Assembly (NCBI GenBank): GCA_945862475.1
Contig: CAMAYW010000123.1
Coordinates: forward strand, 1 to 7,021
Length of the DNA: 7,021 nt
Source: Bacteriovorax stolpii
Lineage (GTDB): Bacteria; Bdellovibrionota; Bacteriovoracia; Bacteriovoracales; Bacteriovoracaceae
Direction: 5' to 3'
In this document: positions 6,827 through 7,021 of the stretch, in pieces
Position numbering within the stretch: the stretch's first letter is position 1
How the letters are laid out: every line of letters starts with the position of its first letter
Position numbers and translations under genes: made by a program
Notes under the pieces: model-generated
The model's input: the letters and a program-made list of their open reading frames with translations, nothing else
The model's database searches: none
Told to the model about the DNA's origin: nothing

Positions 6827-6902
6827 AATTGGGGGCAATGGTGCTCGCCCAGTTTACCTTGTACTTGGTTTCAACGAAAGGTTGGAGCTAGGGCAAAGGA
6901 GA
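6827..6902 (+). promoter_or_regulatory. rpsO leader with predicted S15-binding autoregulatory structure
   Basis: Two hairpins can be drawn. Hairpin 1 pairs AATT (6827-6830) with AGTT (6851-6854) and GGGC (6833-6836) with GCCC (6847-6850), with a GG bulge. Hairpin 2 has twelve consecutive pairs, including wobbles, from C6864-G6892 to C6875-G6881, closed by loop GAAAG (6876-6880). Within it, G6867-U6889 next to G6868-C6888 reproduces the tandem G-U/G-C that S15 recognises in 16S rRNA helix 22 (established for E. coli S15). The stem can continue through G6861-C6894 and U6862-G6893 to CCTT (6857-6860) pairing with AAGG (6896-6899), the core of the rpsO Shine-Dalgarno sequence AAAGGAG. S15 binding would stabilise the fold and block translation (inference). 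Several bacterial rpsO leaders are known S15 targets with differing architectures. Confidence 0.6.
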
Positions 6903-6907
6903 AAGAT

Positions 6908-7021
6908 ATGATTACAACTCAAAGGTCGGCCGAGCTTTCAAAAAAGTTTGGTGGTTCTGAAAAAAACTCTGGAACTGTTGAAGTTCAGGTTGCGATTCTT
7001 ACTGAAAGAATTAAAAACCTC
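6908..7021 (+). CDS. rpsO: Ribosomal protein S15, 3' end outside the window
   Basis: The first 38 codons of rpsO are present, against about 89 residues in full-length S15. The segment NSGTVEVQVAILTERIKNL (residues 20-38) matches the conserved S15 block that in E. coli reads close to DTGSTEVQVALLTAQINHL. S15 is a primary 16S rRNA-binding protein of the small subunit platform that binds the three-way junction of helices 20-22 and starts platform assembly. The ATG at 6908 follows a strong Shine-Dalgarno sequence AAAGGAG (6896-6902 region) at good spacing. The gene lies 111 bp after rpoH on the same strand. The polynucleotide phosphorylase gene commonly follows rpsO, so pnp may lie just right of the window. 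Confidence 0.95.
   Translation, partial: MITTQRSAELSKKFGGSEKNSGTVEVQVAILTERIKNL

Noticed and set aside
1..7021. CRISPR array, insertion sequence, prophage, tRNA or rRNA genes
   Set aside because: No regularly spaced repeats, transposase or integrase motifs, terminal inverted repeats or structured RNA gene signatures were seen.

Overview
The window is an AT-rich, gene-dense stretch of bacterial chromosome. It holds four complete protein genes, two genes cut by the window edges, and no mobile element, tRNA, rRNA or CRISPR array. The sigma factor is of the proteobacterial/deltaproteobacterial RpoH type, the base composition is low in G+C, and two unrecognised exported proteins sit among housekeeping genes. 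Together these suggest a low-GC 'deltaproteobacterial' lineage such as the Bdellovibrionota (Bacteriovorax-like). That assignment is an inference from gene style, not a demonstrated match.

Left block (1-2560, + strand): the 3' part of a YhbH/YeaH (DUF444, von Willebrand A-like) gene abuts a SpoVR-family gene with no intergenic base. In many bacteria these two follow the PrkA/YeaG kinase gene, so prkA is expected just left of the window. The set is linked to sporulation in Bacillus and to stationary-phase or nutrient stress in enterobacteria. The block ends in a compact symmetric stem-loop shared with the convergent neighbour.

Middle block (2557-5685): a minus-strand gene for an exported, helical-repeat (TPR-like) protein and a plus-strand gene for a 543-residue exported protein with six cysteines diverge from a 57-bp intergenic region. 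Neither is a family I recognise. The intergenic region carries an imperfect dyad that may hold overlapping divergent promoters.

Right block (5686-7021, + strand): an RpoH-type (sigma-32) gene carries the diagnostic RpoH box. It is preceded by a sequence closely matching a sigma-32 promoter, positioned so that transcription would begin at or next to the start codon. This suggests self-activation and a leaderless mRNA. Next comes rpsO (ribosomal protein S15), cut by the right edge. Its 110-nt upstream region contains a promoter-like -10 and two predicted hairpins. The second hairpin carries the G-U/G-C tandem pair used by S15 to recognise 16S rRNA helix 22, and its base pairs with the Shine-Dalgarno sequence. 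It is a strong candidate for an S15 autoregulatory leader.

The two best-supported regulatory observations are therefore the sigma-32 promoter of rpoH and the S15-like leader of rpsO. The most novel protein content is the divergent pair of exported proteins.
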